Made by a program: the position numbers and the translations under genes. From Amanita rubescens (taxonomy: Eukaryota; Basidiomycota; Agaricomycetes; Agaricales; Amanitaceae), in contig WION01000005.1 of the NCBI GenBank assembly GCA_015039365.1, positions 558,001 through 622,000 of the forward strand: DNA of 64,000 nt, read 5' to 3'. Every line of letters starts with the position of its first letter. Position 1 is the first letter of the stretch. The notes below the pieces were generated by a model. That model saw only the letters and a program-made list of their open reading frames with translations. It was not told the origin of the DNA and did no database searches. Positions 25,713 through 35,992 of the stretch are shown here, piece by piece.

Positions 25713-27273
25713 ATGGCGACTGGACTCGAGAGCCCATTCAGGATAGAAATCCCAAACGAGAAGCTAGAGCGCCTCAAGAAGAGGCTGGAATTTACGGTCT
25801 TGCCCGACGAACTGACGGACGCTGGACGTGACTACGGTGTTCCTCTTGCCGACATACAGCGACTCGTGACGCGGTGGAAAGGTGGATATGACTGGAGAAA
25901 GCACGAGGCACAGCTGAACGAAGAACTTCCTCAATACACCCGTGATCTTGAAGTAAATGGGTTTGGATTATTCAATATCCATTACGTTCATCAGCGGAGT
26001 GATGTTAGGAATGCTGTACCCCTCCTTTTCGTGCACGGATGTAAGTGTCGCGTATATTTCTATATATTTTTTCTCAAGCCGATTTCCAAGGGCCAGGGTG
26101 CTTCATTGAAGTACGGAAAATACTTCCGTTATTGACCCAAGCTGCCCTGGAACATCCCAATTTTCACGTTGTCGCGGTCAGCCTGCCTGGATTTGGGTTC
26201 TCTACTGCGCCGAAGAGGAAGGGTTTTGGCTTGGCTCAATATGCGGAGGTGGGTTTCCCCATTCCATTTACCATCCTGCACTCATACGATATGCGACGTT
26301 CCAGTTATGTCATAAATTGATGATATCGCTCGGGTACAACGAGTATGGTACGTGGCTAACCTATCTTCTCTTCAAATTGCATGCATACCCGTAAGAAGTT
26401 ACGCAAGGTGGTGACTGGGGAATGGTCGTGAGTGTGGCGTGAACGCGAGAGTATATCACTTTAATATCTTGAAGATTACCAGAAAAATGGCTCAAACGTA
26501 CGGCGGGAAGCACGTTAAAGCGTGGCATACCAACTTCCCTTTGTAAGTGAATGTCTTTGTCTCGGTATGGTAAAATCATGTTCTTGCTCTAGGGCCACAC
26601 CTCCGAAACCTTACGTCAAACCATTGCTTTATTTGTCCCATCTCTTTACCAAATTGACTCCAGTCGAGAAAGCTGGACTCGAAAGAACAGAATGGTTCCG
26701 AACCAAAGGCCGCGGATACCAGATTGAACAGTCGACTCAACCGCAAACTTTAGGATATAGTCTTGCGGATTCGCCTGTTGGTCTGCTCGCCTGGATATAC
26801 GAGAAGCTGGTTAATTGGACCGATGGTTACAAATGGAGTGATGACGAAGGTCTGATTAGCATAAAATCCTAAGCCCCGCAAGCTAACATTTGTATCAGTC
26901 CTCACTTGGGTATCTATATACTGGTTCTCGCGAGCCGGACCTGCAGCATCTCTTCGTATATATTATGAATGTCAAAGCGCCTTCGAGGATCTTGAACCCA
27001 TCAACGTTCCTGTAGGTTATTCCTACTTCCCCAAAGAATTAGTTATCCTACCTCGGAGGTGAGTGATCATCGTCTTTACGCAACAAGACAATGTTCATCG
27101 AGGGTGTTAGGTGGCTCAAGGCCCCGAATGTTGTATTGGAATCGGAGCATACGAATGGAGGACACTTTGCCGCCCACGAAGCTCCAGAATTACTGGTAGG
27201 CGATCTCCGGAAAATGTTTGGAAAAAATGGACCAGCTGCTGGCATCGTCCCTGGTCAAAACGGATACACCTAG
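25713..27273 (+). CDS. Epoxide hydrolase, alpha/beta-hydrolase fold with EHN domain
   Basis: [20 protein letters not shown] starts a typical epoxide-hydrolase N-terminal domain (about residues 8-110, with [19 protein letters not shown]). The oxyanion-side motif HGWPGCFIEV follows, then [16 protein letters not shown], the nucleophile motif QGGDWG (Asp), and the lid ([19 protein letters not shown]). The catalytic His lies in [11 protein letters not shown] close to the C-terminus. Eight exons join in phase and end at 27273. These enzymes open epoxides to diols; in fungi they detoxify lipophilic epoxides or act in secondary metabolism. Neighbours give no pathway hint. A stretch of minus-strand ORFs here is shadow. 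Confidence 0.88.
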
Positions 27274-27484
27274 GTGTTACGGAACCAAAAGTGAACTCGT
27301 GGGCCAGCCACGGCTGTATTATGATTTCATATCTAGGGATGTATGTACACGTATGTATCACAGGCGAGGTAATCAGCTGAAAGTAATGTGCATAGTATAT
27401 GTATCCCCTGTTGCTGGTCCATCATCTATAATAATGCTAATGAAACTGCGATGATCAAGAATGCCAACAGCTCAAGTGTGCCCT

Positions 27485-28028
27485 TCAGCGCTTCAGCAGT
27501 GATCGGATACTGCTGCTTGTGGTGCCTGTGAAATTGCTGCTGGAAACTGACGTAAAATAAACCGGTGCGTAATTGGAACCGTTGCCTACAACATAATCTT
27601 CATAACAGTTTCCAGAACGGGTCTCGTTAAAGATATTCGATGCCTACCCAATCAAAGTATAAAAGGGGTTTAGTTCAAGTGGATGATCAAAATTACCGTA
27701 GATTACCGACCGCCACAAGCCGCCACACGGAGTGATGTCAAAGATCAGGTTTTGGGGAGCAAAGAATTGATCGATGTTACAACTGGTTGATGGCCAATTG
27801 CTGACCGGAATTCCTAACGTGTTGTATCGAGGGTGCTACATGCTCGCGGGAAAAATCATATACTGAAGCCTTGGTCAGGAAATATTGATTAGCTTATCTT
27901 CACTTACACTAATCATAAAAACCCAATTGTCGAAGGTTCGCCCGATATGTTCCGTGGGAAATTATAACTTGTACCAAAGGCAGCGAAAAGAGAGTATAAA
28001 ACACAAGCGCCGGTGTCTTCAGCGACAT
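27485..28028 (-). pseudogene. Decayed GH16 beta-glucanase (signal peptide and C-terminal part only)
   Basis: The ATG at 28028 opens a clear signal peptide (MSLKTPALVFYTLFSLPLVQ). Pieces that look like a GH16 N-terminus (YNFPRNISG and TFDNWVF in different frames) follow at once. The next recognisable block is already C-terminal: DFSREHV, then NWPSTSCNIDQFFAPQNLIF and DITPCGG. The terminal exon GNCYEDYVVGNGSNYAPVYF follows across a GT-AG intron (GTAATC...GGGTAG). The whole catalytic centre expected between them is missing and several frame changes are needed. I therefore call it an internally deleted relic of a secreted laminarinase-like enzyme, not a working gene. The surviving intron argues against a processed copy. 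Confidence 0.6.
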
Positions 28029-29468
28029 TCTGCTTATATCCAGTGCACAGCGTAGTAAAGAACAATAGTTCCTACTGGATATATGGTGATTGCAGCCCGT
28101 AGTCATGGCCGCATGGGGAAAAGTTATATCGCGCTCGATTTGATAATTGTTTGTCACCAGAACACTGAGCAAAGAGGAGTTCAATCAAAACTGGAGACGA
28201 TCAAGACAATTCTAGCGAGGTGCTCAGCCAGCTTTAAGTTTCAAATCTCATCCAACGTAATAACGAAGTACACACTTTAACCGCTATTCGCGCTAAAATT
28301 CCTGTCGCGCAACGGAGATCAACTTTGCACCGATACCTGAACTGAACTTCAATCCACGGGACCAATATTACGCAATGAATTTTCATCTGCAGTGGCCATG
28401 ACAGAAATCGAGTCATAGTCGCAGCCACTCTTGGTACACCTGACTTGCTCGCACTTGCCCGAAGATTAGTATGCTGCGCAAAGCTAATGCACGTCCTGAG
28501 GATTGTTAATCCTGCCAATGAATTTAAGCCATCAATGGTTTCGCCCAGGAACCCATAGGTGCGTTGTGAAAGATCTTAGGGGAGGGTTGGACGCTCGACC
28601 CACGACATCGACGAAGTTCGCGGTAGGGATCGTTTTACTGATTCAGCCCTTCGTGACACCAAGGACAATTGCGTCGGTAAACATTCCGCGCGTCTAATGA
28701 TGCCACCGATCTTTTCGTACCCAAAGACGAACCCAGGTCATCTAGCTACCTTGTGGAACATGCGTAGAGGTAGCTTGCGTCGCGAAGACTACCTTGGTAA
28801 GGATGGTTCCTCGTTTTTGCGAAATTTTGGGAGCCTGAGGTACACCGTAAACACTGCATTGTCCTCAGTATCAAGCACCTACACGGCCAATATTGCTGGA
28901 GGACATAACATCTATACCGACATCCCACGTTTAATAGTTTCAAATCATAGAATGATTGTTAGTATGCATAAGCGCTAAGACTTGACACTCAGGAACGTAG
29001 ATAACTGCGACCAAATATGACATTTCTTGCTACCCGAAATGTTGTATCATACAATATTGGAAGACAGGTCCTGTTAAGCAAAAAATCAGTCAGCAAGCCT
29101 TAACAAAACATCACATTCAGAAGTCAGGAAGCTAGGATAATAGTATCTGCACTTTGATTGGCGGTGTCTAGTCGCCTCTAGGAAACACGGACCATAGCAA
29201 ATGTATCATCAGGTGAAAATAATTGGACGTAGACTTACGTTTGGCGTGGTGTCAACAAGAGTGGTCTTCTTTTTTTTTCCTCGCTTATATGTAAACAAAT
29301 CACGTGAGCGTGTGAGTCTGACAACAACGAATCCGATGACGTGATACCACCAGCTACGATTATACAGCCATACGTCAATGCTGACTCACTAAGTGCGATA
29401 AGAAGTTATATAAATTCCTTCCCCCTACGTCCTTTACCACATCTTCAACCCTCTAGTTGTTGTCCAAA
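28029..29468. other. Sparse region upstream of the quinone oxidoreductase
   Basis: About 1.4 kb without a gene I can support. Short ORFs on both strands (for example 28697-28978 plus) lack motifs. The right end, 29280-29468, is likely the promoter of the quinone oxidoreductase, with a TATATAA-like motif near 29406-29411. A T-rich run of nine or more lies near 29270. Confidence 0.4.
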
Positions 29469-30892
29469 ATGCGGGCGGTTCTGATCAAAGACGGCGCGGG
29501 TCCAGTCGATAATCTATATCTAGGTGAAGTGCCTACACCATCTCCCCAAACAGGTGAGGTACTCGTCAAGGTATGCGTTCCTTAGTCGGTATCCGAAGTT
29601 TCAGGACTAACGGAACGTCTTTACGCTAGATCAAAGCGTTCGGCCTCAATCGATTAGATTTAAGTCAGAGAGAAGGAAAGTATCCGCCGCCTGCAGGTGC
29701 ATCTTCTATACTTGGAGTAGAGTTCGCTGGTGTTAGTCACCGAGCTCGGCCCGAGAGTCACGGAATGGTCAGTTGGCGACGAAGTGTTAGGATTGACCGG
29801 TGGTGTGAGTATCAGTGTCTACCATAGTCGAATATATTGTGACTTGCCCTTCGCGCAGGGTGCATACGCGGAATACATATCCAGCCCTCAGACGCACATA
29901 ATGAAGAAGCCAAGTTATCTGTCCTGGACAGAGGCAGCTAGCATTCCTGAAGTTTTCCTTACTGGTGAGATAAGAACCTGTGTCCATACCTGCCGTTGCG
30001 TCAACTCCTTAAAGCGTTTCAGGCATTGTTCTTCTCGGGGAATTTGAAACAGGATGATAACGTCCTCGTCCATGCTGGTGCTTCTGGCGTTGGGGTGGCC
30101 GTCATTCAAATTGCTCGAGTCTTTGGCGCGTTAGTAAACGTCAACCGCTACGTTAATGTATCACCGAATTTATGCACGCGCGTAGTCACCAGGTCATTGC
30201 GACAACGTCGGCTCAGGAGAAAATTGACTGGCTCAACTCGATCAACAACGGACCAACGAAAATTGCCAATTATAAGACCCAAGACTTTGCGTCTGTCGTG
30301 AAAGAGGCTACAAATAACAAAGGTGTAAATATCCTCATAGATTTCGTCGGACAGACCCACTGGAATCAAAATATTGATTCCCTTGCAATCGACGGGATAA
30401 TGGTGTGCCTTGCTGTATTGAGCGGTGAAACTACATTTCATGCATGGTGCGGTTCATGTACTCAGAGACCTACAGGAACAACTGTGCCGTCTGCCAACAT
30501 AGCCCCAATACTTTACAAGAGACTCCGTATCCAGGGATCAACTTTGCGATCCCGTAGTCTAGAATATCAAGCGGTCCTAATAAAGGAGTAAGTTGAAGAG
30601 TTGTCACTCCGCGAACAAAATCTACAGTGAACAGATTCCGTGAGCGGGTACTGGATCAAATAACCGGCGAGAGCGGCAGTGGGTCTATCAAGACATTTAT
30701 CCATGAGGTGAGAGTGCAGGCTCTGGGTCGAGCGAGTGTCTCACCACTTACGGCAGGTATACCCTTGGACACACATACAGGAAGCTCATCGGGAAATGGA
30801 GGCAAATAAGAATAGGTAAGATCCTCATTCTTCCGAGTGGGCAGTGTTCTACATTTCCATACAGCGGGAAAATAGTGATAGAAGTGGTCTAG
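29469..30892 (+). CDS. NADPH quinone oxidoreductase-like protein (zeta-crystallin type MDR family), with an apparent +1 frame change
   Basis: MRAVLIKDGAGPVDNLYLGE starts a medium-chain reductase without the structural zinc. GroES-like blocks follow (KAFGLNRLDLSQREGKYPPP, GVEFAG, GDEVLGLTGG, GAYAEYISS), then the nucleotide-binding VLVHAGASGVGVAVIQIARV, ATTSAQEKIDWL, DFVGQTHWNQNIDSL and YKRLRIQGSTLRSRSLEYQ. The end is EAHREMEANKNSGKIV with stop at 30892. It should reduce quinones or enones using NADPH. Exons join in phase except inside one exon: GVEFAG is followed by VTELGPRVTEW only if one base is dropped within GGTGTTAGTC (29729-29738). No intron of normal size fits there. Confidence 0.85.
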
Positions 30893-32845
30893 TTCACCCT
30901 TGTACAGTACTTTGAATTGTTGCAATTAGGCGTCTGGGCGAAGCAGTGACACATCGCACAAGTATGTAATAAACTACCTCATGGATCAGACATAGAAGCG
31001 TTACCTTCCCGGATGTTGCTCAACCCTTACATCATTAGCCAAGCTCTGATCGGTTTCTTTCCATGAAAAATGCTTGCCCCTCTTGATAGAAAAGAGACGA
31101 ACTGTCGTTAACTACACGTCCTTGGCCCAATGGTTCGCTATGGTGTCCGAAGTCGTCGCCGAAACGCAGCAATACCATAACGGCGATGACAATGATGGAC
31201 AGAAGCACTTGTTCTTCGTGCTGTCCGAAACATTCATCCGGAGATTGGATTGTTATTGTTATTCCGGTCGTGTGCTTCAAATGGTACCGCTTTGCCGATA
31301 TACGACCGTGCAGACACTATTACATGGCTTCCACGAAGCCCTGCACCTGACTCTAAAATTGTGTCGGATTGAAAGCTCCATACTTTCTGTGACAAGTTAG
31401 ATAGTTGCAATTCTCGGAAAGCGCCGACGAGTTATGGACGGGTTACCGTCCGAACCGCGTGTTGTGCTGTACGGGAGCGCGCATCAGACTGTGAGCCCCG
31501 AGCCTCTGCAATAAGGGTCTACATGAAACACCAAAATATATGATATGCAATATAGTGAACAAGGATAAAACGACACTGAAATGATCCAGAACAGCGAAAT
31601 GGGGAAACTATGACGTGCTAGAGAATGTTGACTTCCCTGCTCATGATCAAACATTCACCGTGCGACTCAACGACCAGGTACGACACAATTTGCGAAGCAG
31701 TTCTCTGGAAGTACGCAACGTATACGGCGGTGGATGATGCTTGAAGTTTAAAGGCTTAGTTACGGCCGCTACGTGGGAAATTTCAACAACTAGTAACAGA
31801 TCGAGTCCATACCACACGTCCAGACTTAGACTGAAACTGTCATGATTCGCCCCTTGGTGGTATCGGCGAACTGCCGCTATTACGCTCCAAATCCGGTCCA
31901 ATAATGGTCCCGTCTTCTCACCCTTGGCTCGGCTCGCGTAGTATGGGCAATCGGTATCTCGTCCTGACTCAATTACTATCAGTGTCTGACCATTGACCGA
32001 TTTAGAATCCTTATGCCTTGCAGTGCTATAAAAGCCAAATGCATACAGGCTTTTGCTACCCACAAGTCCTTCGAAGACAGTACAGCCGCCAGCCGCCTCC
32101 AAACCCACATCCCTCTGCTGCTATCATGAGCGACAAAGAAACTTCCTCCGATAAAACGTCCCAAACGAACGTTAAGGACGGTGCCAAATCCAACGGAGCG
32201 GTCTTTTTTTAAGCCCCTCCTTGACTTCACACCCAAAAGTTGCGCGGCAGGCCCAAGGAATATTTGGCGTATATCCTCAGCTCATTACGCCTCCAACGTC
32301 GCCAATTCCGCTCATAGCGTTTACCATCAACACCATCATCTCATTGCATTCAACTCAATCTTTCAACCATTAATAACCCCCCTTCCTCTTTTCCTTACGC
32401 ACGTTTAAGGGCGTCACAATCCTCCGAATTCATTGCGTAATCCTTCCCGCCGTCTACCTATCGACTACTGCACTAGTTCAGAAGCGCAGTATTGTTCCAT
32501 TTGCTCTATCATTGGTCGAGCACCCTCAAGAGCCGGATGATTAATTTGGTGGATTCGAGCATTCACGAGTAGTTGGACGACCACACGTTTATGTTCAGCC
32601 AGTACGTAACATGCGCTCATGGACCATGTCATTAATTCTGCTCTTTATCCCTTACTGCGCCACGTAATTTTTTACGACTTTTACTTGATTATCTATATCT
32701 TTTCTCTCTTTATTTATCTTACTTAGAGAATGTATCGATACTACTTGACACGCACATACTTAGAGAATATAGATTTGGCACACTCGGACCATCGGGTGTT
32801 TTCCCTCGGTCATTTCACTGAATCGAGATCTTCATTCGAATCTAT
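30893..32845. other. Sparse region with two doubtful ORFs
   Basis: Nearly 2 kb with no family I recognise. A minus-strand ORF of 153 codons (32108-31647, MGLEAAGGCTVFEGLVG) is open but has no motif. On the plus strand a TATA-like GCTATAAAAG (32023-32032) sits about 100 bp before an ATG at 32126, which starts MSDKETSSDKTSQTNVKDG and stops after a run of seven Ts (32203-32209). If one T is dropped the frame stays open for another 65 codons. Confidence 0.35.
32126..32212 (+). CDS. Possible small gene, interrupted at a T7 run
   Basis: ATG at 32126 gives a 28-residue charged, Ser/Thr-rich peptide (MSDKETSS...SNGAVFF) ending at TAA right after seven Ts. A TATA-like element about 95 bp upstream and a purine-poor leader look like a promoter. 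Beyond the stop the +1 frame continues with KPLLDFTPKSCAAG. It may be a short 5' exon, a frameshifted gene or chance. No family recognised. Confidence 0.25.
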   Translation: MSDKETSSDKTSQTNVKDGAKSNGAVFF

Positions 32846-34044
32846 CTATGGCTGTGTCCCTGCCGTGGACCCTGGTGCGCAAAAATTTGGCAGCCAGATC
32901 CCACTCTTCAGCCCTTGTTGCTGCCTGTGTTCCCACCACTGTAAGACCGACCCAATTACTTCCTCGTGGTGTCCAATAAAATTGTGATCAGCACCCTCTA
33001 TCATGTGTAAAGAGTGCGTCCCGGGCATCCTGGTGCTTAGTGCCTTAGCATAGATCAACGCGTCGGCCCTGGCGGTACTTTAGTGCGCCCGAGAAACATT
33101 GGTAGGGTCACTTACGGAGGTACTGTATTGTCTGCTAGTCCGTGTATGCTAAGAACGTCGGTGGCCGAAGGAAAATTGCTCCATACAAATGATGTATCCC
33201 ATTCCGTAAAGTGTTTGAAGTCATCTGCAAGTATTCGAAAAGGCACTGGTTGCCTGGCCACAGGGACGATTGCATCGTGATAGCCCTGTTCATCAAAACT
33301 CTTTTGCCACACCATGGCTGAATTTGACTCTTCGGTACCATTAGCAAACCTGCTAACATAGTTGACAGTTGACTATTACCGTAGGCTTTCTGTAGGCGGC
33401 GGTGATGTCGGGAAAGGACGTGACCCGATGATTGTTGAACGGCCTACCTGCATTCTGTACCTCCCGGAGACGTTGACAAAAGCGGGCACCTGTTGACCAG
33501 CGCTCGTGTTGCATAGCCAATGGAAGGAAGCCAAGGACCCAAGAGAATGGCTGACGATAAGCTGTACCGTATAACCAAATATGTTCCGAAGGTAGTCGAC
33601 CACATGTTGGATGTCCCTTGAATTTCCGATAATGTCACCAAACTTCCATCGTCCTGTCGATTCATGATTGCCACTGGTAAATGGGGTTAGCCACATTATC
33701 AGGGTCAGCGGAACAGAATGCACCGAAAATCAAACCGAAACGAATCAAATGTAAGTCGTTCAGCAAGCCGCCGTTGGTACAAATAATTTTTGTGCCTGGA
33801 TATAAAGCTTCGCTCGAACCAAAGAGCCTAATACCTTTGTAAGTAACCATTCTTACCCCATTGACCCATGAAGTATCTGTACGCCGGTATGAAGTGTCAT
33901 TTATATTTATAAAATCTGAGGAAATACCAAGGCAATTCCCCGGCCGTGGCAAGGTTTGTCGGATTCCAACTGTTCTAGGACTCCGACGATGGTTTCTGAT
34001 TCTTCATCGCTTGGTATCTGTAGTTTCGTGGTCTTCCTCGTCAT
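32846..34044 (-). CDS. Alpha/beta-hydrolase, fungal esterase-like (ectomycorrhiza-regulated esterase type)
   Basis: Exons read MTRKTTKLQIPSDEESET (34044), GRGIALILHGSMGHKNYLYQ, RRLAERLTFDSFRFDFRG, NHESTGRWKFGDIIGNSRDI, then the nucleophile elbow IVSHSLGSLASFHWL. FVNVSGRYRM and AMVWQKSFDEQGYHD follow, then DTSFVWSNFPSATDVLSIHG, and the catalytic His block HMIEGADHNFIGHHEEV. It is a soluble serine hydrolase by motif; the substrate is unknown. The intron between ILHGSMG and HKNYLY is easily misread because other frames are also open in 33662-33952. All splice phases fit without repair. The stop is at 32846. Confidence 0.8.
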
Positions 34045-34237
34045 CTCTGGATGACTTGGCCTCAGGCAATCGCCGAAGCTTTGATCTACTGTATTATAAA
34101 TAATTTAATGATGGCCGGGCGTAGCCATAACAAGGACGGGTAACCAAGTTGAGCAATGATTGGCAAGTTATCCTGGATATGGTGCATGCAAAGCGACATA
34201 TGGTAGTCATATGGTATGCCAATGACAACTCTGTACA

Positions 34238-35757
34238 TTAGCCCTTCGCTGCCTTTTTGCCCGTAACTTTGGCCTTGATGCTTTTGTCACCTTTACTATT
34301 CAACATCTTCTCCTTCTTTCTCTCACTGCTATCCTTCATGCGCTTTTGTTTGAGGGTGGCCGAGGTGACCGATAACGTCCGCGGTACTTCCTGGACGGCG
34401 GCGTGGGACTCTTTTATTACTTTGCCAAGCGTCTTCTTGGTTACCTCATCTGAACAGTGCCGTCAGGCAAGAATCTCGTCAATTGGAGAAGAACCATACC
34501 CGAAGTATCGATTTTCGGACTCTCATCAGTCTTTTTTCTCTCCCGCTGAACCGTTCCGTTATGCTTTGGAGCTTTTGCTGTTTGTGGTGAAATCGAGGCT
34601 TTGCCTTTTGGTGGCGTGGGCTTCGACGATGAATCCTTGGTTTTCCGTTTTAATCCGTCTTCCGCGTTCTTTTTTGGTTTTTTGTTCGGCTTTTCTTCAT
34701 CTTCATTGTCCTCCTCGGACACGCGCTTTTTGCCTTTCGCGTTCAAATCGCCGGATTGTCGCTTAATTTCCGGCGTTGGTTCAGCGTCTGAGTCGCCTTC
34801 TCCATCCTCTGAACCACCCTGCTCATCTTCTGCTTCTGCTGTCAGGCCATCCCATCGTCCCTCCTTAGTGTCGTCTAGACTACATGTCCATATCGGAAGG
34901 CTGACGCTAGAATTAGTCTTGATGAACAAACTTTGAATATTGTCCCAGCCATCTTTGATGTGTTGAACAATCGCAGGAAGGGCCGTCTTAAGGTTTTCCG
35001 AGATCTGGGAGGGCTTCTGGGATAAAGTTCCGATTCGGATAGAACTTGTGAGATATTATTATAAAGAATATCAGAGAATACTTTCGTGATGACATACGTG
35101 CACGTCCCCCGGTTCTGGTTCATGTAAGTCGAGGAGATAGCGCGTTCAAGCTCCTTTTTTAGGTCCTTCTTTGTCAGACTGACGGGTATCGGTTGTCTTC
35201 TTTTGGTCAGCGTGGATAATATTACATTAGACGGCAGACGCACTTTTTTGCTTCAAACCACTTCGAACCCAGAAGTCTTGGTAGCGTTGGAATAACTCTA
35301 TCGTCTGCCAAGAATAGTCCGTATTCCTTCAGCAACGCACGACGCGCATCGAATGGTTTAAATTTGCCCTTGAGCTTCGTCAGCCCTACGACGCGAGAGA
35401 TGAACTTGATTTTATGTGTTTCCAGGAGATCTTTGTATTCTCGCTGAGGGTCTTTGGTAATTAGGCACACGGGCGTCGTTCGAGGGTCCACTATAGGATG
35501 AACAATAGGTCTATGGGCCTCGTAAGCAGCAGAACAAGATTCGAGACTGATACCAACATTCTGACAGGCTTGATTTTAAGTGTAGGCGACACTCTTTTCA
35601 CAGTGACATTCAGCCAGATGTACTCTTCTTTGCCAGGTAAAAGTTCGTTTTCTTGCATTTCCGCATATTTCTTCGTTTGATATGAATGAAGTGCTTTGAT
35701 AGCTTTCTCGCATTGCTGCAGAGAAACGTGGGCGTCGATGAGCTCGTCTTTAGCCAT
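34238..35757 (-). CDS. Ribosomal L1-domain protein, ribosome biogenesis factor (Utp30/Cic1 type)
   Basis: Start MAKDELIDAHVSLQQCEKAI (35757). The L1-like fold spans about residues 10-270: TTPVCLITKDPQREYKDLL, RVVGLTKLKGKFKPFDARR, FLADDRVIPTLPRLLGSKWF, IPVSLTKKDLKKELERAI, SIRIGTLSQKPSQISENL, and DGWDNIQSLFIKTNSSVSLP. The tail is long, lysine-rich and disordered (KGKKRVSEEDNEDEEKPNKK; KAKVTGKKAAKG at the end), typical of nucleolar proteins. Family members act in pre-rRNA processing (human RSL1D1, yeast Cic1 and Utp30); I cannot say which is the orthologue. Five or six introns fit in phase. It shares a promoter region with the M64 peptidase. Confidence 0.82.
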
Positions 35758-35992
35758 ACCAATTCCTATAATTGTCCAAAATTTGATTCTGTCACTCTCG
35801 TGTCTTTTGTTTGGCTGCGACCTGGCGCCCAACTGGTACTAGTATTCAACTGGAACCGAATAGCTTACAATACAAGTGCTAACGTGTAGAACCCCCCTTC
35901 ATCCTGTGAACTCCACAGTCCACTGCAGCCACTGGAGAAGTGCGAGAGAGGAAAAAAAAACTGCCCAGTCTTTGTTGCATTAACCGAAAACT
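35758..35992. promoter_or_regulatory. Shared head-to-head promoter (L1-domain gene and M64 peptidase)
   Basis: Start codons at 35757 (minus) and 35993 (plus) leave 235 bp between them. A run of nine As at 35951-35959 lies close to the peptidase start. No certain TATA box. Confidence 0.45.

Noticed and set aside
29731..29737. A 7-nt GT-AG mini-intron (GTGTTAG) in the quinone oxidoreductase
   Set aside because: It would restore frame but is far below any workable intron length, and it would remove the conserved Gly of EFAG.
31647..32108. 153-codon minus-strand ORF as a confident gene
   Set aside because: Open frame only; no motif, no splice support, and composition unlike the neighbouring exons.
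33662..33952. Continuous 96-codon ORF in the alpha/beta-hydrolase gene
   Set aside because: It reads through two introns; the spliced frame gives ILHGSMGHKNYLYQ and SFRFDFRGNHESTG, which fit the family.
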